Notes under the pieces: generated by a model
What the model was told of the DNA's origin: nothing
The model's input: only the letters and a program-made list of their open reading frames with translations
Database searches by the model: none
Shown: positions 9,642 through 19,667 of the stretch, piece by piece
Numbering within the stretch: the stretch's first letter is position 1
Layout: every line of letters starts with the position of its first letter
Translations under genes and position numbers: made by a program
Assembly (NCBI RefSeq): GCF_022133705.1
Contig: NZ_JAKNHJ010000022.1
Coordinates: forward strand, 1 to 36,721
From: Varibaculum cambriense
GTDB taxonomy: Bacteria > Actinomycetota > Actinomycetes > Actinomycetales > Actinomycetaceae
Length of the DNA stretch: 36,721 nt
Direction of reading: 5' to 3'

Positions 9642-10712
<1,071 letters not shown>

Positions 10713-10758
10713 ATCTTTTTCTGTCCTCTCTGCCCAGCGGGCAGGGGGAGAAATTTGC

Positions 10759-10796
10759 TCGGGGGTTGGACGTCTCGTCCAACCCCCGAATTTTTT
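10759..10796 (+). terminator. intrinsic terminator of mdh
   Basis: A perfect 13-bp stem (10759-10771 with 10777-10789), a 5-nt loop, then ATTTTTTA. It begins 46 nt after the mdh stop. A smaller 6-bp hairpin (10730-10744) precedes it. Confidence 0.92.
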
Positions 10797-10857
10797 ATGG
10801 TTAAGAATCGAAAAACGCTTGCCTAGTGCAAGATAGTAACTCGGAGCCGACTTTCGG

Positions 10858-13494
10858 CTAGATTCTCTCCATCGGCGCTAGACGTAGCAAGAGCCGCTTG
10901 GTTACTCCCCCCGCGAACTCTACTTTGGCGCTCTTAGAACGCCCCCGCCCTTCAATGGCGACCACCGTACCTTCCCCAAATTTATCGTGGCGCACCCGAT
11001 CTCCGGTGCCGACCTCGACGGCTTTACCAATAGAAGCATTGGCATCGGTACGTGCCCCCAAATCGGTTCCCAGACGTTTCACTTTCCCGGTTTCGCGCCG
11101 CGAAATCTTACCGGTTCCGCCTGCTCCGAATGCCGGCCCGGCGGCGTCCTCATCCCGATACTTGCCACTTCGATACTGGTAGTTACTGTCACCGCGACTG
11201 CGGTACCCAGAACTATTTTTACGTCCGCGAGAACTGCTCCCCCAACTGCTCCCGGAGCTCCAAGAAGAAGAGGTATCGAAGGAAAATTCAAACTGTCCGT
11301 TACTCTTACTTAACTGGTCGGGTTGATCCATTAACTCGGTCGGAACCTCCAGCAAGAATGGAGAAAGCGGCTGCCAGCGGGTTTCTCCCCACATTTGTCG
11401 GTTGTGGGCGGCTGTCAAATATACTTTTTGCTGCGCGCGAGTAATCGCCACATAGGCGAGACGCCTTTCTTCCGCCATTTCCCCGGCTTCTCCCAAGGCG
11501 CGAGAATGCGGGAAAGTCCCTTCCTCTAATCCGGTCACAAACACCACCGGAAACTCCAAACCCTTCGCCATATGTACGGTCATCAGAGTAACCTGTCCTC
11601 GCTGGTCACCCGGAAGTTGATCCGCATCGGCCACCAGGGCCACCCGCTCCAAAAAATCCACCAAAGTGCCTTCCGGTTCATCTTCGCTAAACTGGGAAGC
11701 CACGTTATAGAACTCCGAAAGGTTATCTAAGCGTACCCCGTCCTGGGGATCTTTAGATCCCTCCAAGGACTTCAAATATCCCGACTCGGTCAGTACCGTC
11801 TGCAAGCTTTCCTTCAACGGCGCGCCCTCGACATAGGATTGCCGGGCAGAAACTAAACAATCCCAAAACTGAGCGATACTGGTGCGCGCCCGGGGAGTAA
11901 GTCCGCTAATCTCGGCGTTATCGGGCACTGATTCACTCATCCCCGAAAGGTTGGTATCCGCAGCCGCCCGAGGGCGCTCTTCCCCCAGCTCCTGTAGCCA
12001 TACTAAAGCTGCCACCCGCCCTAGGGAAACATCATAGGTATTCGCCGCGGCCTGCAATGCTGCTTGTGCCTTGTTACCCAAGGAACGTTTAGGAGTGTTG
12101 ATCACGCGGGTAAAAGACACCGCGTCATCGGGATTTACCACCAGCTGCAAATAGGCGATCGCGTCCTTGATTTCTTTACGTTCATAGAACTTGGTACCGC
12201 CAATAATCCGGTAGGGAATCCCCGCATGGGTTAAAGTTTCTTCCAGGAGGCGCGAGTGCGCATTTATCCGGTAAAAGACCGCAATATCACCGTAGTTATA
12301 TCCCGCACCTACCAGATTATTAATTTCTTCTACTACGGAAAGCGCTTCGTCGCGATCAGCGGAAGATATCCGTACTCCGACTTTTTCGCCCTCGCCCGAA
12401 TCTGTCCATAACTTTTTCTTGTGCCGACTCTGGTTATGTGAAATCACCGCGTTGGCCGCCGCCAAAATATTCCCACTGGAACGGTAGTTTTGTTCCAGGT
12501 AGATAGTGCGTGCCCCGTGGAAATCCTTTTCAAATTCTTCGATATTGCGCACGGTGGCGCCGCGGAAAGCGTAGATGGACTGGTCGGAATCTCCAACTAC
12601 CGTAAGCTCCGCGGCAGTGACTGGCTCGCCCTCTAGCTGTTCCGGTTGGTTAACTGCCGCGCCGGCTACCCCAGATAGCAACTTGACCAGTACGTATTGT
12701 GCATGGTTAGTATCTTGATACTCGTCAACCAACACGTGACGGAAACGGTGACAAAAACTCGCCTGAACCAGGGGATTCGTCTGGAACAACTGTACCGTAC
12801 GCATAATCAAATCATCGAAATCTAGGGCATTAGCTGCATTTAGGCGATGTTGATACGCCGGGTATACCTTCGCCACTACCTCGGCATCTGGCCCCAGACC
12901 CGCACTCGCGAGGTAGGTGTCCGGATCTATCAGGGAGTTCTTTAAATCAGAAATTCGATTTTGAATTTTCTTAGCTGGAAATCGCTTGGGATCAAGTTGT
13001 AGCTCTTTTAGAATCATGGAAACCAAACGGGTAGCATCCGCTTGATCGTAAATCGTAAACGAAGACTTAAGGTTAGCAGCCTCGGCGTAGCGGCGTAAGA
13101 TTCTCACGCAAGCGGAGTGAAAAGTTGACACCCACATTTGTCCTGCCTGCGGTCCGATCAGGGAACTAACCCTTTCCCGCATTTCTGCTGCCGCTTTATT
13201 CGTAAAGGTAATGGCTAAAATCTGTGAGGGATATGCCCTGCCGGTAGCCAGCAGATAGGCAATACGGCGGGTTAAAACCCGGGTTTTCCCAGATCCGGCT
13301 CCTGCCATCACCAGCAGCGGCAGGCCTTGATGCTCAACGGCTTGCCGCTGGGGCTCGTTCAAACCCGAAACAATTTCTTTCGGATCGGAGGGAGCAGGGG
13401 GCGCGGACGGCTGCGAACCGACCGCAACTGCGCCGGGAAGCAGGGTTTGAGAGGTGGGGGTATCGGCAGAAAAAAGGGCGTTAAAATCTATCAT
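10858..13494 (-). CDS. pcrA: ATP-dependent DNA helicase PcrA/UvrD
   Basis: An 878-residue superfamily 1A helicase that unwinds DNA 3' to 5' in nucleotide-excision and mismatch-type repair and replication-fork clearance. Motifs in order: LNEPQRQAV (Q motif), AGAGSGKT at residues 64-71, VDEYQDTN (motif II), VVGDSDQSIYAFRGA (III), QNYRS (IV), TVHMAKGLEF (V) and VAITRAQQ (VI). A Ser/Gly/Arg-rich linker then leads to a C-terminal domain containing GDRVRHDKFGEGTVVAIEGRG, the Tudor-like module that binds RNA polymerase in PcrA/UvrD. The gene is 21 nt downstream of the sialidase-fold gene, so it probably belongs to the rsmI-metG operon. A 6-bp hairpin overlaps its stop codon but has no T-run. Confidence 0.96.
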   Translation of the reverse strand: MIDFNALFSADTPTSQTLLPGAVAVGSQPSAPPAPSDPKEIVSGLNEPQRQAVEHQGLPLLVMAGAGSGKTRVLTRRIAYLLATGRAYPSQILAITFTNKAAAEMRERVSSLIGPQAGQMWVSTFHSACVRILRRYAEAANLKSSFTIYDQADATRLVSMILKELQLDPKRFPAKKIQNRISDLKNSLIDPDTYLASAGLGPDAEVVAKVYPAYQHRLNAANALDFDDLIMRTVQLFQTNPLVQASFCHRFRHVLVDEYQDTNHAQYVLVKLLSGVAGAAVNQPEQLEGEPVTAAELTVVGDSDQSIYAFRGATVRNIEEFEKDFHGARTIYLEQNYRSSGNILAAANAVISHNQSRHKKKLWTDSGEGEKVGVRISSADRDEALSVVEEINNLVGAGYNYGDIAVFYRINAHSRLLEETLTHAGIPYRIIGGTKFYERKEIKDAIAYLQLVVNPDDAVSFTRVINTPKRSLGNKAQAALQAAANTYDVSLGRVAALVWLQELGEERPRAAADTNLSGMSESVPDNAEISGLTPRARTSIAQFWDCLVSARQSYVEGAPLKESLQTVLTESGYLKSLEGSKDPQDGVRLDNLSEFYNVASQFSEDEPEGTLVDFLERVALVADADQLPGDQRGQVTLMTVHMAKGLEFPVVFVTGLEEGTFPHSRALGEAGEMAEERRLAYVAITRAQQKVYLTAAHNRQMWGETRWQPLSPFLLEVPTELMDQPDQLSKSNGQFEFSFDTSSSWSSGSSWGSSSRGRKNSSGYRSRGDSNYQYRSGKYRDEDAAGPAFGAGGTGKISRRETGKVKRLGTDLGARTDANASIGKAVEVGTGDRVRHDKFGEGTVVAIEGRGRSKSAKVEFAGGVTKRLLLRLAPMERI

Positions 13495-13515
13495 TAAACC
13501 TGTATATCTGGATAT

Positions 13516-15090
13516 TTACCTGCGAGAAAGCAAACCGGCATGTCGCAAGACTTGATTTTGCTCTTTCTCAGTGGCGTTCCAACCAACTGCAAGATATTTC
13601 AGGGACAGGGCATCGATGCAAAATGCCGCCACCGAAATACCGGAGTCAGTCTCGTAGGCAATCGTGACAATCCGTATATCTTCCAAAGACACCACATCTA
13701 GCGTATTGACCGGCTTAGAGGTAAAGGGAATAATCCCTAAAAGTTCAGAAGCAAAATCAAACATGGAACGTACAGTTCCCTGTCCGTTTTGGTTGCGCGC
13801 CACTGCCAACATTACCCGGGATTGTTCGGTGTGCTCGGGGGCAGAATAGAATGCCCGCTCCACCGCTGTTGGCAGGGTATTGCCCAAAGCCTTTTTATTT
13901 AAATGCTCGGTGAAACTGCGGCCGCCATCAGCGGAGGCATACGCGTTGAAAGTTAATCCCTGATCGGTTTCTTCAATACAGCCCATTACCAATTTCCCAT
14001 CGGAAAGCTCGGTAATCGTAGCCTGTACAACCTTTTCACCAGCAAATTTACCTGCCCACCAGGATATTCCTTGGTCATCGGAACAAACCGCTACCGCGCC
14101 TCGTTTACCGTCAGCATCGGTGGCTACTGCCACATAGGCGAGCCTGCCGGTCCAAATCCCGTGGCGCAGCTGCACTCCGTGTCCATGTGCGGTACGCCGG
14201 GAAACCCAACTTTGATCACCGTCAACTAGGCTGGTCAAATCGCGGTATCGCCAGGTATCACCTTCGTCGTCACTTAAGGCAACCGCGATATGGTTTTGGG
14301 ATTCATCATCATCACTGCGGGTAGTTACGGCGATAAAAACCCGCCCGGTGACCTGGGAAATGATTATCTGGGGGTCAGTAAAAGACTGACCAGAATCAGT
14401 GTAGGTTTCTTGGTCGAAGAGAATACGGGGTTCTTCCCAACTGATTCCATGATCCCGGCTGCGGGTATACCACACCTGGGTATGTCCATTGGCAGGGTGC
14501 TTTTCAAATGCCAAAATTAGTTTGCGTCCCGGAGTGCGGTCAATAGCGGGTGCCCCGTAGGTTTCCTGGTCGCTAGTTGCACAGATGTCGGCAGTTTTCA
14601 CCCCGTGCACCGGCAGTTTCTTACCTGGCTCCACTACAGGTTCCACCGGAGTCTCTGGTAAGTTATCTTCGTTATCTTCTGCAGGGGTCGTAGAGGTGTT
14701 TGTTGGCTGGGCTGCAGGCTGGGAGTTAGAGGTGTCCGAGTCGGGGACGGATTTTTCCTCGCTGGCGGTATTTTCCACCGGAGCTACCGGGTCAGGTGTG
14801 GACGATTCCGCGGCCTGTTCCTGGGAACTGCTCGCAGGTTGTTCTGCTTTTTCTGCCGCTGAGCTCGACGCGGCAGATTCAGAAGATACTTCCTCGCTTT
14901 GATTATCAGATAGCGTGTCGTCTTCTAAAATCACAACCCCGGATGATTCGTAAACTGTCCGTTCGCCCTCAGATTTATCCGCTTGTTTATCAGCGCTTTC
15001 CAAGGCCAACGGCAGGCGGGACTCGCGCTCGTCGTCACGAGCAGAAGACCCTCTAAAGAGTCTTTTCAAGCGTTGCCAAAACCCAGCCAC
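13516..15090 (-). CDS. cytoplasmic sialidase-fold (GH33-like, Asp-box) protein with apparently degenerate active site
   Basis: A 524-residue protein with no signal peptide. Residues 1-30 are basic and mixed; about 40-160 form an acidic Ser/Glu/Pro-rich low-complexity linker; the rest is a six-bladed sialidase-type propeller. Four Asp boxes are visible: SRDHGISW 211-218, SDDEGDTW 273-280, SDDQGISW 337-344 and SADGGRSF 386-393. The stretch GHGVQLRHG (about 302-310) is also typical. Catalytic positions look lost: the FRIP/YRIP arginine region reads YGAP at 178-181, the Glu before the [VI]xELSDG strand is Gln356, and the usual Tyr-Ser before the last strand is not seen. It is probably a binding or structural protein, not a hydrolase. 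GTG start at 15090 with GGAG 8 nt upstream. It lies 26 nt after metG and 21 nt before pcrA. Confidence 0.75.
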   Translation of the reverse strand: MAGFWQRLKRLFRGSSARDDERESRLPLALESADKQADKSEGERTVYESSGVVILEDDTLSDNQSEEVSSESAASSSAAEKAEQPASSSQEQAAESSTPDPVAPVENTASEEKSVPDSDTSNSQPAAQPTNTSTTPAEDNEDNLPETPVEPVVEPGKKLPVHGVKTADICATSDQETYGAPAIDRTPGRKLILAFEKHPANGHTQVWYTRSRDHGISWEEPRILFDQETYTDSGQSFTDPQIIISQVTGRVFIAVTTRSDDDESQNHIAVALSDDEGDTWRYRDLTSLVDGDQSWVSRRTAHGHGVQLRHGIWTGRLAYVAVATDADGKRGAVAVCSDDQGISWWAGKFAGEKVVQATITELSDGKLVMGCIEETDQGLTFNAYASADGGRSFTEHLNKKALGNTLPTAVERAFYSAPEHTEQSRVMLAVARNQNGQGTVRSMFDFASELLGIIPFTSKPVNTLDVVSLEDIRIVTIAYETDSGISVAAFCIDALSLKYLAVGWNATEKEQNQVLRHAGLLSRR

Positions 15091-15116
15091 GTACGTTCTC
15101 CTTTATGCCGCGGCTC

Positions 15117-16919
15117 CTAAGCGAGCCTGGCTAATTCCTCTTCTATAATCTCAGGTTCCAGCTTCTGAAACACGGGTTTGGGTTTAGAAACTGACCTTCC
15201 GATTTGAATTTCATGCCTTCCCCAATGTGGAACGTCATCGTAATCGCCCGTAATAATGGGGTAGATGAAATCTGAACCGTCTTCTCTAGTTTGGTCTAAA
15301 TCTTTAACTTCTTCAATACGAGGCATGGGGGCAATATCCCCTTGCCCACCAAATACCCGGTCAATGGCATTAGCCGAGGACGGTAAGAACGGCGAAAACA
15401 TCAGGTTCAGATCCGCAATCACCTGCGCTAATACCCACAATATCGTGTGCAGGCGCTCCTGAGTCTCCGGAGTTTTCAATTTGAAGGGCTCGGTAGCGGC
15501 TACGTATTGATTCGCTAGCGACACCAGATGCATAATCTGCTGCAGCGCTGCCTTTTGCCGATGAGTGGCAATCAGCTGTCCTACCTCAGCAAATCCGGCT
15601 TCAACCTGGTCTAATAACTGTTTATCTTCGGGTTGTAACTGTCCGGGCTGAGGAATCGCTCCCACCCGTTTATGAATCATCGAAGCCACCCGATTAACCA
15701 AGTTACCCCAGGCAGCAACCAATTCGTCATTGGTGCGTCGCACGAACTCTGCCCAGGTGAAATCCGCGTCCTGATTTTCCGGGCCAGCTGCGGAAATAAA
15801 GTAGCGTAAGGCATCGGCCTGGTAGCGCGAAAGCATATCCCGCACATAAATCACCACGGATTTAGAGGTCGAGAATTTCTTGCCCTCCATAGTCAGGAAT
15901 TCCGAGGAAACCACTTCGGTGGGCAGGTTGAGCCGCCCCATTTCACCGGGCTGACCGCCACGCTCGCCCTCGCCGTTATATCCGAGGAGCTCCGCTGGCC
16001 AAACCTGGGAGTGGAAAACGATATTGTCTTTGCCCATGAAGTAGTAGGAACGCGCCTGCGGGGCATTCCACCATTCCCGCCAGCGTTCTGGCTGGCCGAT
16101 GCGCCGCGCCCATTCGATACTGGCAGATAGATATCCGACTACCGCATCAAACCACACATATAGGCGTTTGCTGGGTTGATCTTCCCAACCGGGAACCGGT
16201 ATCCCCCAGTCAATATCGCGGGTCATAGCGCGGGGCTTAATTTCCGCCAAAATGTTCTTGGAAAAGCGGATTACGTTAGGACGCCAGGTTCCCGAGGCCT
16301 CGCGTTCATCGAGCCATTTTCCGAGGGCGTCCGCGAGTGCGGGAAGATCCAGGAAATAGTGGGAGGTTTCCTCAAACTTGGGGGTTTCTCCATTGATTTT
16401 TGAAACCGGGTCAATCAAATCGATGGGATCGAGCTGTTTACCGCAGTTGTCACATTGATCCCCGCGGGCTCCGCCGGCTCCGCACAGCGGGCAGGTGCCT
16501 TCGATATAGCGGTCAGGTAGCGCCCGGCCACTGGAGGGACTAATTGCGGCCATGGCTCGTTTTTCAATCAGATACCCATTGTCGCGTACCTGCGCAAACA
16601 TAGCTTTGGTGACCGCAATGTGATTTCCGGTAGTAGTGCGGGTGAACAGGTCATAAGACAGCCCCAGATTCACCAGATCCTCTACGATTAGCCTATTGTT
16701 ACGGTCGGCAAGTTCTTGGGGGGAGATCCCTTCTGCCTCTGCCTGCACCAAAATCGGGGTACCGTGTTCATCGGTTCCCGACACCATTAACACCTCATGT
16801 CCCGCCATTCGCATATAGCGGCTGAAAACATCGGAGGGGACACCAAAACCGGCTACGTGCCCAATATGGCGCGGACCGTTGGCGTAAGGCCAAGCAACAG
16901 CGGATAAAACATGAGTCAT
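15117..16919 (-). CDS. metG: methionyl-tRNA synthetase
   Basis: A 600-residue class I synthetase that charges initiator and elongator tRNA-Met. The HIGH motif is HIGH at residues 18-21; the zinc knuckle has Cys143, Cys146, Cys156 and Cys159; the KMSKS signature is present as KFSTSKS at 348-354. The anticodon-binding helical domain follows. There is no C-terminal EMAP-like dimerisation domain. The ATG at 16919 is preceded by TAGGAT at 6 nt, so an internal leaderless promoter is possible, although AGAGG between them could also serve as Shine-Dalgarno. It lies 52 nt downstream of rsmI, the usual actinobacterial neighbour. Confidence 0.97.
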   Translation of the reverse strand: MTHVLSAVAWPYANGPRHIGHVAGFGVPSDVFSRYMRMAGHEVLMVSGTDEHGTPILVQAEAEGISPQELADRNNRLIVEDLVNLGLSYDLFTRTTTGNHIAVTKAMFAQVRDNGYLIEKRAMAAISPSSGRALPDRYIEGTCPLCGAGGARGDQCDNCGKQLDPIDLIDPVSKINGETPKFEETSHYFLDLPALADALGKWLDEREASGTWRPNVIRFSKNILAEIKPRAMTRDIDWGIPVPGWEDQPSKRLYVWFDAVVGYLSASIEWARRIGQPERWREWWNAPQARSYYFMGKDNIVFHSQVWPAELLGYNGEGERGGQPGEMGRLNLPTEVVSSEFLTMEGKKFSTSKSVVIYVRDMLSRYQADALRYFISAAGPENQDADFTWAEFVRRTNDELVAAWGNLVNRVASMIHKRVGAIPQPGQLQPEDKQLLDQVEAGFAEVGQLIATHRQKAALQQIMHLVSLANQYVAATEPFKLKTPETQERLHTILWVLAQVIADLNLMFSPFLPSSANAIDRVFGGQGDIAPMPRIEEVKDLDQTREDGSDFIYPIITGDYDDVPHWGRHEIQIGRSVSKPKPVFQKLEPEIIEEELARLA

Positions 16920-16925
16920 ACCTCT

Positions 16926-16931
16926 ATCCTA
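16926..16931 (-). promoter_or_regulatory. -10 element of a putative promoter for metG
   Basis: TAGGAT on the minus strand, 6 nt before the metG ATG. The intervening AGAGGT may instead be a Shine-Dalgarno, so the leaderless reading is uncertain. Confidence 0.35.
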
Positions 16932-16971
16932 ATGCCCCATTGCCGGAAGCAAAATATCCCAAAAGACCTGG

Positions 16972-17820
16972 TTATTTTCGCTCCGCAAGCACCTGGTTAT
17001 AAAGCGCCTTGGAACTTAGACCGCTTTGGGCGGCTACCGCTTTAGCCGCATCTTTTAGTCTTTCGCCGTCCTCTACCCGGCTGAGGACGAGCCCCACTGC
17101 TTCCGTGGGCGTCAAGGGGGTCTGCGGCGCGGCCCCTGCCACCACCAGCACGATTTCTCCGCGCACCTCGGACGCTTTTTCTTTAAGTTCGCCAAGACTG
17201 CCCCGCCACACGTCCTCATGCATCTTGGTGAGTTCCCGGCAGACTGCAGCTCGGCGACCAGCGCCGAAAACCTGGGCTAGTGCCTCCAAAGTTGCTGCTA
17301 AACGCCGGGGGGATTCCAAGAAAATCATGGTGCGTTCCTCGCCGGAAAGCTCCTCTAAGTGCCGCCTGAGGGCAGTTTGTTTGCGCGGCAAAAACCCTTC
17401 AAAGCAAAAGCGATCCGTAGGCAACCCGGAGAGGGCGAGGGCGAGCAGCGGCGCAGAAGGGCCAGGCAGTACCGTCAGTGGTACCCCGCGCGCTATTGCC
17501 ACCTGTACAATCACATATCCGGGGTCAGAAACCGTAGGCATTCCCGCGTCCGTTACCAACAGAACGCGTTGACCGCGCTCGGCGCAAGAGACTATTTGTT
17601 CAGCTTTCGCCTGTTCATTGTGTTCATGGCAAGAAACTAAGGGCGCACGCCTTGCTACCCCCAAGCGTTCGCGCAGCAGCCCGGTGCGACGGGTGTCTTC
17701 GGCTGCAATCAAATCTGCCTGTTCAAAGGCGCTAATCAGGCGAGGGGTAGCATCAGCGAGATTACCAATCGGGGTTGCCGCTAAAGCGATGACGCCTGCA
17801 TCCCAGGAAAACTGTTCCAC
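16972..17820 (-). CDS. rsmI: 16S rRNA (cytidine1402-2'-O)-methyltransferase
   Basis: A protein of about 282 residues of the tetrapyrrole-methylase fold that uses S-adenosylmethionine to 2'-O-methylate C1402 in the decoding centre of 16S rRNA. Signatures are LAATPIGNLADATPRL near the start, AEDTRRTGLL, VSCHEHNE, LVTDAGMPTVSDPGY and the glycine-rich VLPGPSAPLLALALSGLP. Two GTG codons are possible, 17826 and 17820. The second is preferred because CATAAT (17828-17833, minus strand) lies 7 nt before it, mirroring the promoter of the divergent pmt gene, and there is no Shine-Dalgarno for either. It is the first gene of the rsmI-metG-sialidase-fold-pcrA run. Confidence 0.94.
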   Translation of the reverse strand: MEQFSWDAGVIALAATPIGNLADATPRLISAFEQADLIAAEDTRRTGLLRERLGVARRAPLVSCHEHNEQAKAEQIVSCAERGQRVLLVTDAGMPTVSDPGYVIVQVAIARGVPLTVLPGPSAPLLALALSGLPTDRFCFEGFLPRKQTALRRHLEELSGEERTMIFLESPRRLAATLEALAQVFGAGRRAAVCRELTKMHEDVWRGSLGELKEKASEVRGEIVLVVAGAAPQTPLTPTEAVGLVLSRVEDGERLKDAAKAVAAQSGLSSKALYNQVLAERK

Positions 17821-17827
17821 TCTCACA

Positions 17828-17833
17828 ATTATG
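17828..17833 (-). promoter_or_regulatory. -10 element of a putative leaderless promoter for rsmI
   Basis: CATAAT on the minus strand (5/6 to TATAAT), 7 nt before the GTG at 17820. It stands 11 bp away from the opposing -10 of pmt. Confidence 0.45.
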
Positions 17834-17844
17834 CCCTATCCGGA

Positions 17845-17850
17845 TAATAT
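17845..17850 (+). promoter_or_regulatory. -10 element of a putative leaderless promoter for pmt
   Basis: TAATAT followed by 7 nt and the ATG at 17858. This supports 17858 over the upstream in-frame ATG at 17831, which would lie upstream of the -10. Confidence 0.5.
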
Positions 17851-17857
17851 CGAATAC

Positions 17858-19600
17858 ATGCAAGCAATGCCTGGACGTCCCGCTCCGCCCCCACCGGCAG
17901 CGGCACGAAAAACTTTGACGACAAGCGACAAGGTAAAGCCTAAATCCCGACGCAGGCGTCCACCTGCACCTTCGTGGACATCTGTTACCTCACTGCCTCG
18001 GCTCTACCTGCGCGGATGGCGCGGACGGCGGGACAAAGAGGTAATCGACAACCAGCGATCCTGGATAGTTACCGTTATCGCCTGCGTGGTAGCCGCAATC
18101 ACGCGCTTGCCCCGCCTGGGAGCCACCCGCAAACTGATTTTCGATGAAACTTACTATGTAAAAGATGCCTATTCTCTGTGGCATTTTGGTTACGAAACTA
18201 ACTGGCCCAAAGGCGGGGACGTTAAGTTCGCAGCCGGGGATTTTGCGGCGGCCACTGCCGATCCCGCATTCGTAGTGCATCCTCCTCTGGGTAAATGGAT
18301 TATTGGGTTGGGGATGAAGCTTTTCGGTTGGTCCAATCCTTTCGGCTGGCGGATCGCCGCCGCTATCTGCGGGATTATTTTGGTGTATCTAACCTGCCGC
18401 CTAGCTTGGGCGCTATTTGACTCTTGGATTCTCACCGGGATTGCCGGGATTTTTATCGCCACCGACGGAGTAGCGATTTCCCTCTCGCGGGTAGGACTCT
18501 TAGATGGGATTTTAGCCGTGTTTTGCCTGGCTGGGGTGCTGTGCGTGGTTTATGACCAGCTACAGGTGCGTCGCAGGATGGTTCGCGAGTTGTTGGGAGC
18601 CGAGCTGGGCAACGACCTGGCGGGAGTGCGCTGGTGGCTGGTAGCAGCGGGGGTCTGGCTAGGATGTGCCTGCGCCGTGAAATGGTCCGGACTTTACCTG
18701 TTGGCAGTGTGCGGTATTTTCGTGTTCTTGCGGGATCTCACTTTACGGCTTTCGGTGCTGCGGATATCCCCTAGCGCGCTCAGCAAGCAGTATCCCGGCA
18801 TTAAGGGTAAGCAACGTGCTTGGTTGGGGGCGATTGTCCGGGGAGGTCTACCGGCGTTCGCACAGCTAGTCTTAGTAGCCTTCGGGGTGTATTTACTGAA
18901 CTGGTGGAACTGGTTTACTCACCCTGATGCCTGGGGGCATGGGAAGACGGCCTCCGCGGCCGGAGATTCCTCTTGGTTAGATCCGATTTCTGATTACGTC
19001 ACCTATATGAGCGAGGTAATGACCTTCCATACTGGGGTAACCAGTAAACACCCCTACCAGTCCTATCCTTGGCAATGGTTGATTGATCAGCGCCCTACCT
19101 CGATGCTGTTTGAAAAACCGCATGGCGATAACGGAGATTTCACAGTGGAAGCTATGTCTTCACTGGGTAACCCGATGCTGTGGTGGGTAGGAGTAATCGC
19201 CCTGGCAGTGATTATTTACTGTACGTTCGTTCGCCGTGACTGGCGGGCGGGAGTAATCCTGGTCGGCTACCTGGGACTGTGGGCACCCTGGCTGTTGTAC
19301 TGGTATCGCACCATTTTTATGTTCTATATGGTGGTGCTCACTCCCTTCTTAGCTTTAGCCGTTACCTATTTGATCGGGCTCTTCCTGGGGCTATTGCGGC
19401 CATACCCCGAGCCGCTGCTAGCGTGCCGAGATCAGCTAGTTGCCCCGTCGCGGCGCACTCCCGATATCGCGGTTTCGATGGGGATTGCCCTGGTTATCGT
19501 GATTTTACTAGTCGCGCTATTCTTCTACCCGGTGGTTAGCGGGATGCCGATTCCCTATTCACATTGGGGTTGGCGTATGTGGTTTAGCTCTTGGATTTAG
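17858..19600 (+). CDS. pmt: polyprenyl-phosphate-mannose:protein mannosyltransferase
   Basis: A GT39-family membrane enzyme of about 580 residues that transfers mannose from polyprenyl-phosphate mannose to Ser/Thr of exported proteins, as in Mycobacterium and Corynebacterium. The N-terminus is Pro/Arg-rich and cytoplasmic. The essential Asp-Glu pair after the first membrane helix is seen in KLIFDETYYVKDAY (Asp96, Glu97), and HPPLGKWIIGLG follows. About ten hydrophobic segments cover the rest, ending in a C-terminal PMT block rich in Trp. There is no MIR domain, as usual for bacterial enzymes. An in-frame ATG at 17831 would add nine residues; longer versions overlap rsmI and are not credible. 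Divergence from rsmI is conserved in Actinobacteria. Ser/Thr/Pro-rich stalks of the surface proteins in this window are possible substrates (inference). Confidence 0.93.
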   Translation: MQAMPGRPAPPPPAAARKTLTTSDKVKPKSRRRRPPAPSWTSVTSLPRLYLRGWRGRRDKEVIDNQRSWIVTVIACVVAAITRLPRLGATRKLIFDETYYVKDAYSLWHFGYETNWPKGGDVKFAAGDFAAATADPAFVVHPPLGKWIIGLGMKLFGWSNPFGWRIAAAICGIILVYLTCRLAWALFDSWILTGIAGIFIATDGVAISLSRVGLLDGILAVFCLAGVLCVVYDQLQVRRRMVRELLGAELGNDLAGVRWWLVAAGVWLGCACAVKWSGLYLLAVCGIFVFLRDLTLRLSVLRISPSALSKQYPGIKGKQRAWLGAIVRGGLPAFAQLVLVAFGVYLLNWWNWFTHPDAWGHGKTASAAGDSSWLDPISDYVTYMSEVMTFHTGVTSKHPYQSYPWQWLIDQRPTSMLFEKPHGDNGDFTVEAMSSLGNPMLWWVGVIALAVIIYCTFVRRDWRAGVILVGYLGLWAPWLLYWYRTIFMFYMVVLTPFLALAVTYLIGLFLGLLRPYPEPLLACRDQLVAPSRRTPDIAVSMGIALVIVILLVALFFYPVVSGMPIPYSHWGWRMWFSSWI

Positions 19601-19667
19601 GGCGCCCCTCACCCCGTCTGTACCGCCTTTATCTCTGCTGTTTAATAGGAGGAGGTTCGCTAAAACC

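Noticed and set aside
10845-10859. 6-bp hairpin overlapping the pcrA stop codon as a terminator
   Set aside because: It has no following T-run, and part of it is coding sequence.
17618-17857. Long N-terminal extension of the pmt reading frame over rsmI
   Set aside because: It is antisense to well-conserved rsmI coding sequence, and a promoter-like TAATAT lies just before ATG 17858.
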